A stretch of 29,029 nucleotides of DNA from CBDCEG01 sp965215775 (GCA_965215775.1 CBDCEG010000030.1:1-29029); one strand, 5' to 3'. Positions 1 through 8,089 are shown, numbered from the stretch's first letter. The notes: generated from the sequence alone by a model not told the origin. Program-made: numbers and translations.

Positions 1-515
1 CCTATAACAACTGTTATCAAAAGGAAAAAGAAGTATTTACTTAAGTGTTTTATGATTTTTTTCTGTTGCTTTTTGGCATCATTACTATTTTTGCCAATGA
101 AAATTTTAGAATTACCATAAAAAGGAACTGTTTTACCAATAATATCGCCTTTCGTTTCTAAGCTTGTATTTTTTGTAATTTTTTTAGCATCAACTTCAAT
201 TAAGCTAAGTTCTGTATTTGGTTCAGGCAACTGATTTATATTTCCTGCAATTTTTTTACCGCCCTGCTCTATAAAAAATGCATAATCATTAGGTTTTATC
301 CCAAGTTGTGAGCTCTGAAAAGCACCTAAATGACGAGTTATTTCACTATTAACTTCTTGCTCAATACTTTGGTCTATACTTTCTCCCAAGACCTTATAAA
401 AAAAGGCTAAAGTAACAATAGAAGTTACTATAAATAAAAACATATACAAAAGATTAAGTCTAAATATATTATTTCGAATTAACCTTAAAAATATAGTTTT
501 TAACTTAGTTAGCAT
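1..515 (-). CDS. Sensor histidine kinase, N-terminal part (runs off left edge)
   Basis: About 171 codons are visible from an ATG at 513-515; the gene continues past base 1. The visible part has a short basic N-terminus, a hydrophobic segment at about residues 19-39 (transmembrane helix 1), a polar periplasmic stretch of about 120 residues with no family I can name, and the start of a second hydrophobic segment at about residue 161. This is the sensor-domain layout of a membrane histidine kinase; the HAMP, DHp and ATPase domains would lie outside the window. It starts 18 bases after the stop of an OmpR-family response regulator on the same strand, so it is most likely that regulator's partner. 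The kinase call rests on layout and context, because no catalytic motif is in view. Confidence 0.75.
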   Translation of the reverse strand, partial: MLTKLKTIFLRLIRNNIFRLNLLYMFLFIVTSIVTLAFFYKVLGESIDQSIEQEVNSEITRHLGAFQSSQLGIKPNDYAFFIEQGGKKIAGNINQLPEPNTELSLIEVDAKKITKNTSLETKGDIIGKTVPFYGNSKIFIGKNSNDAKKQQKKIIKHLSKYFFFLLITVVI

Positions 516-533
516 TTGAACCTTTTGTTTTAA

Positions 534-1217
534 TTAATCATAACCTAATGTTTTAAACATATATCCAGCTCCACGAACAGTTGAAATTATATCGCGTTTT
601 ATATGTTCTTCTATTTTTTTTCTAAGTCTTGAAATATGCACATCAATAATATTTGTTTGCGGGTCAAAATTATAACCCCAAACTTTTTGCAAAAGCATTG
701 CTCTTGTTATAACTTGATTTGGATTTGCCAAAAAATATTCTAATAAAGTATATTCACTGCGAAGCAAATCAACTTCTTTATCATTTATTTTAACAACTTG
801 AGTTAATAAATTCATTTCAATTCCGTCAATATCAATAATAGTTTTACCAAAATCAACCTGGTCTCTTTTATATAAAGCTTCAACTCTTGCAAGTAATTCA
901 GCAAAAGCAAATGGTTTAACCAAATAATCATCTCCACCTTCTTGAATTCCTTTAATTCTATCGTCCACTTCTCCTAGTGCTGATAAAATCAAAACTGGAG
1001 TATCATTTCCAAGCTTTCTTATTTCTTTAATTACTTCAATGCCTTGCTTTTTTGGAAGCATTCTATCCATAATAATTACATTATAGATATTTTTTTTAGC
1101 CATTGACAAACCTTGTTCGCCATCACTTGCATAATCTACTCTATGATTATTTTCTTTTAAATTTTCAACAATAAACTCGGCGATTTCATTATCATCTTCA
1201 ACTAATAATATATCCAT
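534..1217 (-). CDS. OmpR-family response regulator
   Basis: DNA-binding response regulator, 227 residues. The receiver domain fills about residues 1-118, with the acidic pair D8/D9, phosphoacceptor D51 (in IIMDRMLP), S79 and K101 (YLVKPF). A winged-helix domain follows at about 125-222 and ends with the typical DVHISRLRKK recognition-helix segment. A longer frame would open with TTG at 1229, but I chose the ATG at 1215-1217: the GGAG four bases before that ATG is a good ribosome binding site, and the family starts with this sequence. The stop of the upstream small secreted gene (1219-1221) lies one base before the ATG, so the two are probably translationally coupled. The signal it responds to cannot be read from the sequence. 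Confidence 0.95.
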   Translation of the reverse strand: MDILLVEDDNEIAEFIVENLKENNHRVDYASDGEQGLSMAKKNIYNVIIMDRMLPKKQGIEVIKEIRKLGNDTPVLILSALGEVDDRIKGIQEGGDDYLVKPFAFAELLARVEALYKRDQVDFGKTIIDIDGIEMNLLTQVVKINDKEVDLLRSEYTLLEYFLANPNQVITRAMLLQKVWGYNFDPQTNIIDVHISRLRKKIEEHIKRDIISTVRGAGYMFKTLGYD

Positions 1218-1218
1218 T

Positions 1219-1545
1219 TTAATCTCCAAATATTACATTCCAAATTGAGCTATTCGCACAATAAGACAAATCAAGTGGTGTTTGTGATTTCAGTTTTAGT
1301 TTTACAGATGAAAGCTTTACAACTGTTATTCCATCTTTATAGCCCCAACTTCCGCCTCCTAAATTATTTGAACTTGCAGAACAATCTTTGTTTAATTTTA
1401 TTTGTGTTTTACCAGAAGCTATTGTCAGCCCACTTTGAGTTTTATAAATATGGTATGTATTTTGTCCGTCAGTAAAAAAGTTAGCATTTGCTGCAAATCC
1501 AAATGCTGTTAGAGATAGAGCTAAAAAAGTTTTTTTGATTTTCAT
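1219..1545 (-). CDS. Small secreted protein of unknown function, first gene of the two-component operon
   Basis: A 108-residue protein with a clear Sec signal peptide (basic MKIKK start, hydrophobic core, likely cleavage after the ANA near residue 21). The mature part is about 87 residues, beta-prone, glycine/serine-rich in the middle (NNLGGGSWGYKDG), and has two cysteines (near residues 55 and 96) that could form a disulfide in the periplasm. I recognise no family. It has a purine-rich AAAAAGG leader ahead of ATG 1543-1545, and its stop codon is one base from the response regulator start, so all three genes probably share one transcript. It could be a periplasmic modulator of the kinase or simply a target gene; this is inference from position only. 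Confidence 0.75.
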   Translation of the reverse strand: MKIKKTFLALSLTAFGFAANANFFTDGQNTYHIYKTQSGLTIASGKTQIKLNKDCSASSNNLGGGSWGYKDGITVVKLSSVKLKLKSQTPLDLSYCANSSIWNVIFGD

Positions 1546-1559
1546 GTTTTTTCCTTTTT

Positions 1560-1586
1560 ATTTTAAATATTTAACAATAATGTCAA
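1560..1586 (-). promoter_or_regulatory. Putative promoter of the secreted protein/two-component operon
   Basis: On the minus strand TTGACA (1586-1581) is followed after 15 bases by TAAAAT (1565-1560), about 15 bases before the ATG at 1545. The -35 is a perfect consensus; the spacer is shorter than the ideal 17, so this is a moderate call. Confidence 0.5.
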
Positions 1587-1603
1587 ATCCAGTTAAGTTA
1601 ATA

Positions 1604-1623
1604 TATGTGAATAATAACACATA
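1604..1623. promoter_or_regulatory. CRP/FNR-type operator candidate
   Basis: The core reads TGTGA-N6-ACACA (1606-1621), one base off the CRP consensus TGTGA-N6-TCACA, inside a 6-base perfect inverted repeat TATGTG/CACATA. Its centre is about 60 bases upstream of the transcription start predicted for the 1545 gene, the usual class I activator distance. The divergent zipA gene lies on the other side. Confidence 0.45.
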
Positions 1624-1730
1624 AATAAGATTAAAAAGCACAGTTAATAAAAACCATACAACTTAAATATAAGCCTACATTTACTTTAATTATTGATTTT
1701 TGAAAAAAACTTAAAAATTTAATTAAAAAT

Positions 1731-1759
1731 TTAATTGATAAAAAATTAAGTGCTATAAT
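1731..1759 (+). promoter_or_regulatory. Putative zipA-ligA promoter, possibly leaderless
   Basis: TGCTATAAT (extended -10; hexamer at 1754-1759) sits only 7 bases before the zipA ATG at 1767. A weak TTAATT (1731-1736) lies 17 bases upstream of the hexamer. Transcription from this -10 would begin at or next to the start codon, and no Shine-Dalgarno sequence is visible. Confidence 0.5.
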
Positions 1760-1766
1760 CCACAAA

Positions 1767-2396
1767 ATGAATATTGCAGATCAAGACATATTAATTACAG
1801 TTTTACGAATAACAGCAGGACTTATAATCCTATTTATAAGCTCGTTTATTTATATTTATATGCGTAGAACTCGTTATATAACTATTCCCAAAGTGGAAAA
1901 ATATACACCACCAAAGCATATTGACTTGCCAGAAGAGATGGTTATGTTATCTGTTTTGGCTAAGCCTGGTCGTTTTGTTGATACCAAATTATTATTTGAG
2001 TCACTTTATAAGCTAGGTTTTCAATTTTCAAGGAATCATATATTTGAATATATTTTAGACGATGGTGAAACTATTGCTTTTTCAGTTGCAAATTACAACA
2101 AACCACATGCGTTTAATAAAGATTACAGCAAGGTTAGACCAACCTCTGGCGTTCTTGCTATATTATCTCTTCCAGTTTTGGACGGAACAAACCAGAGCAA
2201 ATATTTCCATTTATTCTTGTCAGTTTTAGAAGAACTAAAAGATATGCTTGGGCTAGAAATATGCACTAGAAGTAAAAAACCAATAAATGATCAAATAATT
2301 TATGACTTAAAAAAACAAGTTAATAAATTTGAAGACAACTACACCAAGGTAATTCAAGATGAATTTGACAACCAGCACTTACAAACAAGCAATTGA
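1767..2396 (+). CDS. zipA: Cell division protein ZipA (short-linker form)
   Basis: ZipA anchors the FtsZ ring to the inner membrane. This 209-residue protein has an N-terminal transmembrane helix at about residues 9-30 with the N-terminus outside, a basic cytoplasmic stretch, and a C-terminal FtsZ-binding domain at about residues 56-195 (LAKPGRFVD, YILDDGETIAFSVANYNKP, TSGVLAILSLPV). E. coli ZipA is over 320 residues because of a long Pro/Gln-rich linker; here the linker is only some 25 residues. The position directly before ligA is the conserved gammaproteobacterial order and supports the call. Its last 38 bases overlap the start of ligA. The stop is UGA followed immediately by UAA. Confidence 0.9.
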   Translation: MNIADQDILITVLRITAGLIILFISSFIYIYMRRTRYITIPKVEKYTPPKHIDLPEEMVMLSVLAKPGRFVDTKLLFESLYKLGFQFSRNHIFEYILDDGETIAFSVANYNKPHAFNKDYSKVRPTSGVLAILSLPVLDGTNQSKYFHLFLSVLEELKDMLGLEICTRSKKPINDQIIYDLKKQVNKFEDNYTKVIQDEFDNQHLQTSN

Positions 2397-4377
2397 TAAA
2401 ATATTAAATTACGACCATCATTATTATATTTTAGACAATCCTTTAGTTACTGATTTTGATTATGATAGTTTACTAAAACAAATAAAACTATTTGAAAAAG
2501 AAAATCCAAAATTAATAGCAGATAATTCTCCAACCAGCAGAGTTGCAGGTGGTATAAGCGATGGTTTTGAAAGCATTGCTCATAAAATCCCAATGTTATC
2601 TTTAGATAATGTTTTTAATAAAGATGATTTGCTAACTTTCACAAAACGCATCTCAGAAAAATTAGAAACAAACTCAGTAAAATATAGTTGCGAACCCAAA
2701 TTTGATGGTCTTGCAATTTCACTAACTTATAAAAATGGAGTTTTAATTCAAGCACTTACTCGTGGAGATGGAAAAGTTGGAGAAAATGTTTTGGATAATA
2801 TTAAAACAATTCGCTCAATCCCACTTACTCTAAAAAATAATAATGAACTTGAAGCTACTGTTGAAATTCGTGGTGAAGTTTTTATGCCAAGAGACAGCTT
2901 TGCACAATTAAATAAAAGACAAATAGCAAATAATAGCAAAACTTTCGCAAATCCTAGAAATGCAGCAGCAGGAAGCCTTAGACAACTTGATAGTAAAATA
3001 ACTGCAACTAGAAATTTAGCATTTTTTGCTTATGGAATTGGCTATTTTGAAAATTTTGAACTGCCTAAAAATTATAGTTTATTACTTAAAAAATTAAAAT
3101 CATTAGGAATTCCAGTTTGCCCATTACAAAAAGAAATTTTAGGAACTGAAGAACTTTTAAAATATTATTCAAATATTCTTAAAATAAGGGATGATTTGAA
3201 TTATGATATTGATGGCGTTGTTTATAAAGTAAATAATTATGATTTACAAAATAAATTAGGTTTTGTTAGCAGAGCGCCAAGGTTTGCAATTGCTCACAAA
3301 TTCCCAGCCCAAGAAAAAACAACTATTGTAAAAAGTATAGATATTCAAGTTGGAAGAACTGGTGCTTTAACTCCAGTTGCAAGGCTTGAGCCTGTTGAGG
3401 TTGGTGGTGTTGTTGTTACAAATGCAACTTTGCATAACATAAACGAACTTTCAAAAAAAGATATTAGAATTGGTGATAGTGTAATTATCCGCCGTGCTGG
3501 TGATGTTATTCCAGAAGTTGTTCGTTTTAACCCTGAGCTTAGATTACCTCAAAGCAAGCCTTTTGTTATGCCAACCACCTGCCCTGTTTGTAATTCAAGT
3601 GTTGTTAAGCTAGAAGATGAAGCTGTTACTCGTTGCATTGCAGGTCTTTCTTGTAATGCACAGTTAAAACAAGCAATAATTCACTTTATAAGTAGAAATG
3701 CAATGGATATTGATGGGCTTGGAGAAAAAACAATTGAACAGCTGGTTGATTCAAGTTTGATAAAAACTCCAGCAGATATTTACAAATTAAAACATAGCCA
3801 AATTTCTAGTTTAGAAAGAATGGCGGACAAATCCGCAACTAATGCTATTAATTCAATTGAAAAAAGCAAGCAAACAACTTTCGCACGGCTATTGTTTAGC
3901 TTAGGAATTCGTGAAGTTGGACAAGTAATGTCTGAAACTTTGGCTGATAACTTCTCAAATTTTGAGGAACTATATCTAGCAAAATTAGAAGACTTCACAA
4001 TTATCAATGGAATTGGCGGAGTTATGAGCGAATATATAGTTAAGTTTTTTGCAGAAGATACTAATAAAGTAGTTATTTCTGAGCTTTTAGATTTGGGTGT
4101 GAATTTCCCAAAACCTGAGAAAATAACTACTAATACTTATTTCACTGATAAAAAAATAGTTATAACAGGAACTTTATCAGCAATAACTAGAAATGAAGCT
4201 AAAGAAATTATTAAGAAACTTGGTGGCAAAATAGTTTCTAGCATTTCTAAAAACACAGATATTTTAATAGCTGGTGAAAAAGCAGGCTCAAAACTGGAAA
4301 AAGCTGAAAAACTAGGAATAAAAATAATGAAAGAAGAAGAACTTAATAATCTGTTAGGTTCAATAAATGATGTTTAG
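2359..4377 (+). CDS. ligA: NAD+-dependent DNA ligase LigA
   Basis: Seals nicks during replication and repair using NAD+. At 672 residues it is full length (E. coli 671). The Ia domain leads (HHYYILDNPLVTDFDYD), then the adenylation domain with the KFDG motif and nucleotide-accepting Lys114, the OB fold, a C4 zinc site at C408, C411, C426 and C432, helix-hairpin-helix repeats, and a BRCT domain from about residue 595 (GTLSAITRNEAKEIIKKLGG). I kept the ATG at 2359, which lies inside the zipA end, because the homologous N-terminus needs it; the overlap suggests translational coupling. The gene ends with UAG. Confidence 0.98.
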   Translation: MNLTTSTYKQAIDKILNYDHHYYILDNPLVTDFDYDSLLKQIKLFEKENPKLIADNSPTSRVAGGISDGFESIAHKIPMLSLDNVFNKDDLLTFTKRISEKLETNSVKYSCEPKFDGLAISLTYKNGVLIQALTRGDGKVGENVLDNIKTIRSIPLTLKNNNELEATVEIRGEVFMPRDSFAQLNKRQIANNSKTFANPRNAAAGSLRQLDSKITATRNLAFFAYGIGYFENFELPKNYSLLLKKLKSLGIPVCPLQKEILGTEELLKYYSNILKIRDDLNYDIDGVVYKVNNYDLQNKLGFVSRAPRFAIAHKFPAQEKTTIVKSIDIQVGRTGALTPVARLEPVEVGGVVVTNATLHNINELSKKDIRIGDSVIIRRAGDVIPEVVRFNPELRLPQSKPFVMPTTCPVCNSSVVKLEDEAVTRCIAGLSCNAQLKQAIIHFISRNAMDIDGLGEKTIEQLVDSSLIKTPADIYKLKHSQISSLERMADKSATNAINSIEKSKQTTFARLLFSLGIREVGQVMSETLADNFSNFEELYLAKLEDFTIINGIGGVMSEYIVKFFAEDTNKVVISELLDLGVNFPKPEKITTNTYFTDKKIVITGTLSAITRNEAKEIIKKLGGKIVSSISKNTDILIAGEKAGSKLEKAEKLGIKIMKEEELNNLLGSINDV

Positions 4378-4455
4378 CTATAAGGTATTAATACTTTATT
4401 TATTAGCTACTATACTTTTTAACTATGACCAACATATTACACCAGATATAACTAG

Positions 4456-4890
4456 ATAATTCACACCAAAAAACACCAAGCTATACAAATAAGAGATGGG
4501 ATAAAAAGAGAAGATGTCTTAAGAAAGCATTTGCAATATGAAGAAAAATCCGAAAGATTAGAAGAGGTTATGGCGGAACTAGAACAGCCAGAAGTTTGGG
4601 CAAATCAAGAAAAAGCAACTGGACGCTCACAACACCAAAATAAAGATACTGCAATGAAACAGTTAAAAGCAAAATTATATGAACTTGAAATGCAAAAAAG
4701 AAATGCTGAATCCAGAGTTTTAGAAGATAGTAAATCAGATGTTAGCTGGGGAACTCAAATCCGTTCTTATGTTTTGGACTCAGGACGAATAAAAGACTTA
4801 CGCACAGGATACGAATCAACGAACACACAAGCAGTTTTGGATGGTGATTTAGAAAATTTCATAAAGGCAAGCTTGAAACAGGGAGTTTAA
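4456..4890 (+). pseudogene. prfB: Peptide chain release factor 2 with in-frame internal deletion
   Basis: The open frame runs from just after a TAG at 4453-4455. Its first half matches the RF2 N-terminus (DVLRKHLQYEEKSERLEEV, then AELEQPEVW) and then, at about 4620, jumps directly to the RF2 C-terminus (GRSQHQNKD, AKLYELEMQKRNAE, IRSYVLDSGRIKDLRTG, to the normal end). About 190-200 central residues are missing, including the SPF stop-codon recognition loop and the GGQ peptidyl-hydrolysis motif, so the product cannot act as a release factor. The join keeps the frame, and both remaining parts look undecayed. The usual programmed +1 frameshift site (CUU-UGA-C) is absent: the N-terminal part reads straight through. 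No convincing ATG exists; TTG 4531 or an upstream ATA/ATT would be needed. A recent deletion or an assembly join are both possible. Confidence 0.85.
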
Positions 4891-4954
4891 AAGGCATCTA
4901 TACCAAATGAATAATACAGTCAATTTGTATTATTTGACTTTTCTATTTCTTTAA

Positions 4955-4999
4955 TAACTAAAGAGACAAGAGGATACTCATCTCTTTTCAGTTAGTTTT
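4955..4999. terminator. Stem-loop between prfB remnant and the VIT/vWA gene
   Basis: An imperfect inverted repeat (TAACTAAAGAGA ... TCTCTTTTCAGTTA, arms 4955-4966 and 4981-4994) with a 14-base loop lies between two convergent genes and is followed by GTTTTA. It is terminator-like but has a weak T tract. Confidence 0.4.
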
Positions 5000-5080
5000 A
5001 AATAGTTTATCAAGACTTACTATAAATTATTAGTGAGCTAAATTTTTAGAATATTAAGTTAATTCAAGCTCACAAAGAAA

Positions 5081-7996
5081 TTATTTTTCAAACTCTATTT
5101 CCCCAATCAAATAATCGCCTCCTTTTTTAGGGTCTAGCTGAATTGTTAAGACTTCTTTATGTTGGTCTTTCTTTCCAAAATTTGTATAAACAAGAGCACG
5201 AACACTTACTTTGCCTAATATTGATTGTTTGTTTGATGAATAAAATTTAGCTTCAAATTTGTATTTGCCTTTTTTAGCATTTTTTAATCTAAACTCCTCA
5301 GGCCCATAACCTCTTGTTATATCATTTGATATTTTCCCACCAATTCTAGTCTCTTCATTTTCATAACTACATTTCTCTTCATTTGGATCAGTAACCCAAA
5401 GATCAATATCAGTATCATTTGCATCCCAATCAATAACTACTCTGATATCAACTGGCATTTTTTTCACAAGGCAAGACTTTATAAATCTTGTATTTACTTG
5501 TTTTTTATTTTTAGCAATTATACTATTTATATCGTGAAGTGTAACCAGCTCAATACCTTGAAAGCGAGATAGAATATCATTATCCCAAGGCTTGTCTATA
5601 ACCGTATATAAAGATTCAATAGCTTTTTGGTAATCTCCTTTTTCAGCATAAGTTAGACCCAAATCAATGTAAGAATGTGGTTCAAATGACCTGCCATCTA
5701 AAACATTTTTAAATACAACAATTGCCTCATCATAAAACTTAAACTCAAATAACTTTCTTCCCAATGTTCTAAGCAGTTCAGTATTAGATAATTCAATTTC
5801 TGCTAAATTTGAAATAACTCTCAAGCCTTCTTTTCTAAGACCTTTTTGAAACATATAAGTTGCAACATCAAAGTAAAATGATGGATTTTCCTTATTCTTT
5901 TCTTTCATATCTAGATATTTTGTATAAATTCTGTCTTCATCTGTCGATTTTAATTTATTTACATATGATTCATTGCTATCCCATTTTTTAATAATTATTG
6001 TTGGGTGTAATTTCTTTGTATCTTTTTTTATACTAACTTTTGCGCTAGAGTAAGATTTATCTCCCGCTTGCGAGCTATTCTGCTCAGTTACCACAGAAAG
6101 ACCTTGGATACCTACTTTCATATTCGCCTTTCTCTTTTCAGTAACAAAAGCTAACTCCTCTCGCGCCACAACCTCTCTGTGAAGAGTTGCTCCGCCAATC
6201 TTTCCGTCTTTTAGAATTTTACTTTTCTTTTTTTCTTTAAAATCTTTTTTCCACCATTTATAATCCACATCAATTTTTTCACAAAGTTTTGAAACTCTAG
6301 CTTCTCTATTATCTGTGTTTTTTTGATTACGCATGCCAATTATTCTAAAATATTCATCTTTCATATGAGCTGGAGGCACAATTTCATAACGGACATAATC
6401 GGAAATATTATCTAATACAATCAGTGAAGTGTCTGGTGTAACAAGACCATACTTTTTCCCATGTGCTTTTATTTTATCTCTATCATCTTTGCCAAGAAGT
6501 ACTTTGAGTTTCTTTTGTGCCCAAATTCTTTCCCCTAAACTATTATTTAATCTTTTAGAGTTATCAATATTAATAGTTTTTGATTCAGTTATTTTATTTC
6601 CAAAACCAAAATGCAATACTATTTCTGTTTTTCCGCCCTCAGCTTTTCCAGAAATACTAAAATGATCTGTTATTTTCTTTCCTTTTTTTGGAAAAACATC
6701 TTTTATTTTTTTTGAATTAAACTCAGCTTTTATAAATTGTTTTTGTTGATATGTTGAAATTTCTACAATTTGCTCTACTGTTTTATCAAAAGCATTAATA
6801 TATGCACCTTTAGATTTATTGGCAACAGTTTCTAACAACGAGTGATTTGCTATACTTGCAGTATTAATAACCAATATTGGTGTTTTTATTTTTAATTTTA
6901 TTTTCTTCCCAAAATTCGAAATACCATCTGAGAAAAGTAATATTTCATCTGCTTTTATTTTTGAATAATTAATACTGTAGAAGTTAGTCCCACCGTCATA
7001 ACTAATTTTATTCAAAGCACTTATAATATTTTCACGCCCTTCTTTTGTATTTTCATAAGTTTTTGTTTTATGAACTACATTTGAAAATGTGATAAGTTTA
7101 ACTTTACCACTTTCCATCCAGTTTAAATAACCCTCCAAAGCTTTTATCTCTTTTTTCAAATTTCTATTCTTAGCTGATGATGACACATCCCAAATAACCA
7201 CAATACTTTTAGGCTTTTCCTTTTTCTTAGTTTCTGGTTTTATATTTAAATTAGCATAAAAATAATTATCAGAAGTTACAGAGCCCTTGTAAGTAATGAC
7301 TTCTTTAATATTTTTTGACTTTGGAATAGCAAAGCTTAAATAAGTTTCCAAAGCTTTATTTTTCTGACTATATTCACTTACATACATATTTTGTGCTTTA
7401 TTAAATACCAAGTTAATTGTAGAGCCTTTAGATTTTAAAATCTTAGGTTTATTCATAACCACTTCAACTTTCACTGAGAATTCTTTTAACTTATTTTTAA
7501 TATTTAACGGTAGTTTATAAATATAATTTTCTGCATCTCCATTAATTTCTTGTTCGAACCCAATTATAGCTTTTTTGTAACCTTTAGCTGGAATTGGGTA
7601 AACTCTAGCTCTAAAATTATTACCTTTAGTTATTTCAGCAATTCCTGGGTCAACATTTGTCCTTGTTATTGCTTCAAAAGTTTGAGTTGCCTTTTCTTTA
7701 TCAACAACAACCCCCTCTCTCATTTTTCCATTTACATCTAATGCAAACCGTGAAATTGTTACACCATTAGATAAAGGGAAATTAAGCTCACCTTCCATTA
7801 CCCGACTATTACCATTATAAAAGTCCATTTCCATTGTTGTTTGGGCAATATTATCAACTACAAAAACAGAAATTTTAAGCTTATCCAATATAATTGGGGT
7901 TTTATTTTTATTAGCACTACTGATGGTTGGTATTTGCTGTGCAAATGATATTTGTGCAAAAAGCATTCCTATAATAATCAGACAATATTTTTTCAT
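5081..7996 (-). CDS. Large secreted VIT / von Willebrand A / TPR / DUF2135 protein
   Basis: A 971-residue exported protein. A signal peptide covers residues 1-19 (cleavage near SFAQ). A VIT domain follows at about 30-155 (MEGELNFPLSNG, FRARVYPIPAKGYKKAIIGFEQ), then a vWA domain from about 262 with an intact MIDAS motif DVSSS at 270-274 and a later LFSDG. A charged region, two or three TPR-like helical repeats at about 690-800 and a C-terminal DUF2135-type domain from about 847 (DWDANDTDIDLWV, an acidic metal-site-like loop) complete it. Such proteins are thought to work in the periplasm or on the surface in metal-dependent protein contacts; the substrate is unknown. A strong AGAGGAAAGG ribosome site precedes ATG 7996. 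It is a single-gene unit. The domain set is commonest in Bacteroidetes-like genomes, so transfer is possible but not shown. Confidence 0.88.
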   Translation of the reverse strand: MKKYCLIIIGMLFAQISFAQQIPTISSANKNKTPIILDKLKISVFVVDNIAQTTMEMDFYNGNSRVMEGELNFPLSNGVTISRFALDVNGKMREGVVVDKEKATQTFEAITRTNVDPGIAEITKGNNFRARVYPIPAKGYKKAIIGFEQEINGDAENYIYKLPLNIKNKLKEFSVKVEVVMNKPKILKSKGSTINLVFNKAQNMYVSEYSQKNKALETYLSFAIPKSKNIKEVITYKGSVTSDNYFYANLNIKPETKKKEKPKSIVVIWDVSSSAKNRNLKKEIKALEGYLNWMESGKVKLITFSNVVHKTKTYENTKEGRENIISALNKISYDGGTNFYSINYSKIKADEILLFSDGISNFGKKIKLKIKTPILVINTASIANHSLLETVANKSKGAYINAFDKTVEQIVEISTYQQKQFIKAEFNSKKIKDVFPKKGKKITDHFSISGKAEGGKTEIVLHFGFGNKITESKTINIDNSKRLNNSLGERIWAQKKLKVLLGKDDRDKIKAHGKKYGLVTPDTSLIVLDNISDYVRYEIVPPAHMKDEYFRIIGMRNQKNTDNREARVSKLCEKIDVDYKWWKKDFKEKKKSKILKDGKIGGATLHREVVAREELAFVTEKRKANMKVGIQGLSVVTEQNSSQAGDKSYSSAKVSIKKDTKKLHPTIIIKKWDSNESYVNKLKSTDEDRIYTKYLDMKEKNKENPSFYFDVATYMFQKGLRKEGLRVISNLAEIELSNTELLRTLGRKLFEFKFYDEAIVVFKNVLDGRSFEPHSYIDLGLTYAEKGDYQKAIESLYTVIDKPWDNDILSRFQGIELVTLHDINSIIAKNKKQVNTRFIKSCLVKKMPVDIRVVIDWDANDTDIDLWVTDPNEEKCSYENEETRIGGKISNDITRGYGPEEFRLKNAKKGKYKFEAKFYSSNKQSILGKVSVRALVYTNFGKKDQHKEVLTIQLDPKKGGDYLIGEIEFEK

Positions 7997-8089
7997 TTTC
8001 CCTTTCCTCTTTTAATTTAGCTTTTAAAGATAAAACATAACCCAAATTAATGCATTTAATTACCTAATATAACTAGATCGTTCGTAAAA

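Noticed and set aside
1218..1229. TTG start of the response regulator at 1229
   Set aside because: The ATG at 1217 has GGAG at proper spacing and matches the family start.
4456..4600. Programmed +1 frameshift of prfB
   Set aside because: No UGA lies at the expected place; the sequence reads through LRKHLQYEEK in one frame.
6429..6665. Plus-strand reading frame inside the VIT/vWA gene
   Set aside because: It is a shadow of a well-supported minus-strand gene, with no recognisable product; the same applies to other short frames inside ligA, lolD, uvrA, glmS and tamA.
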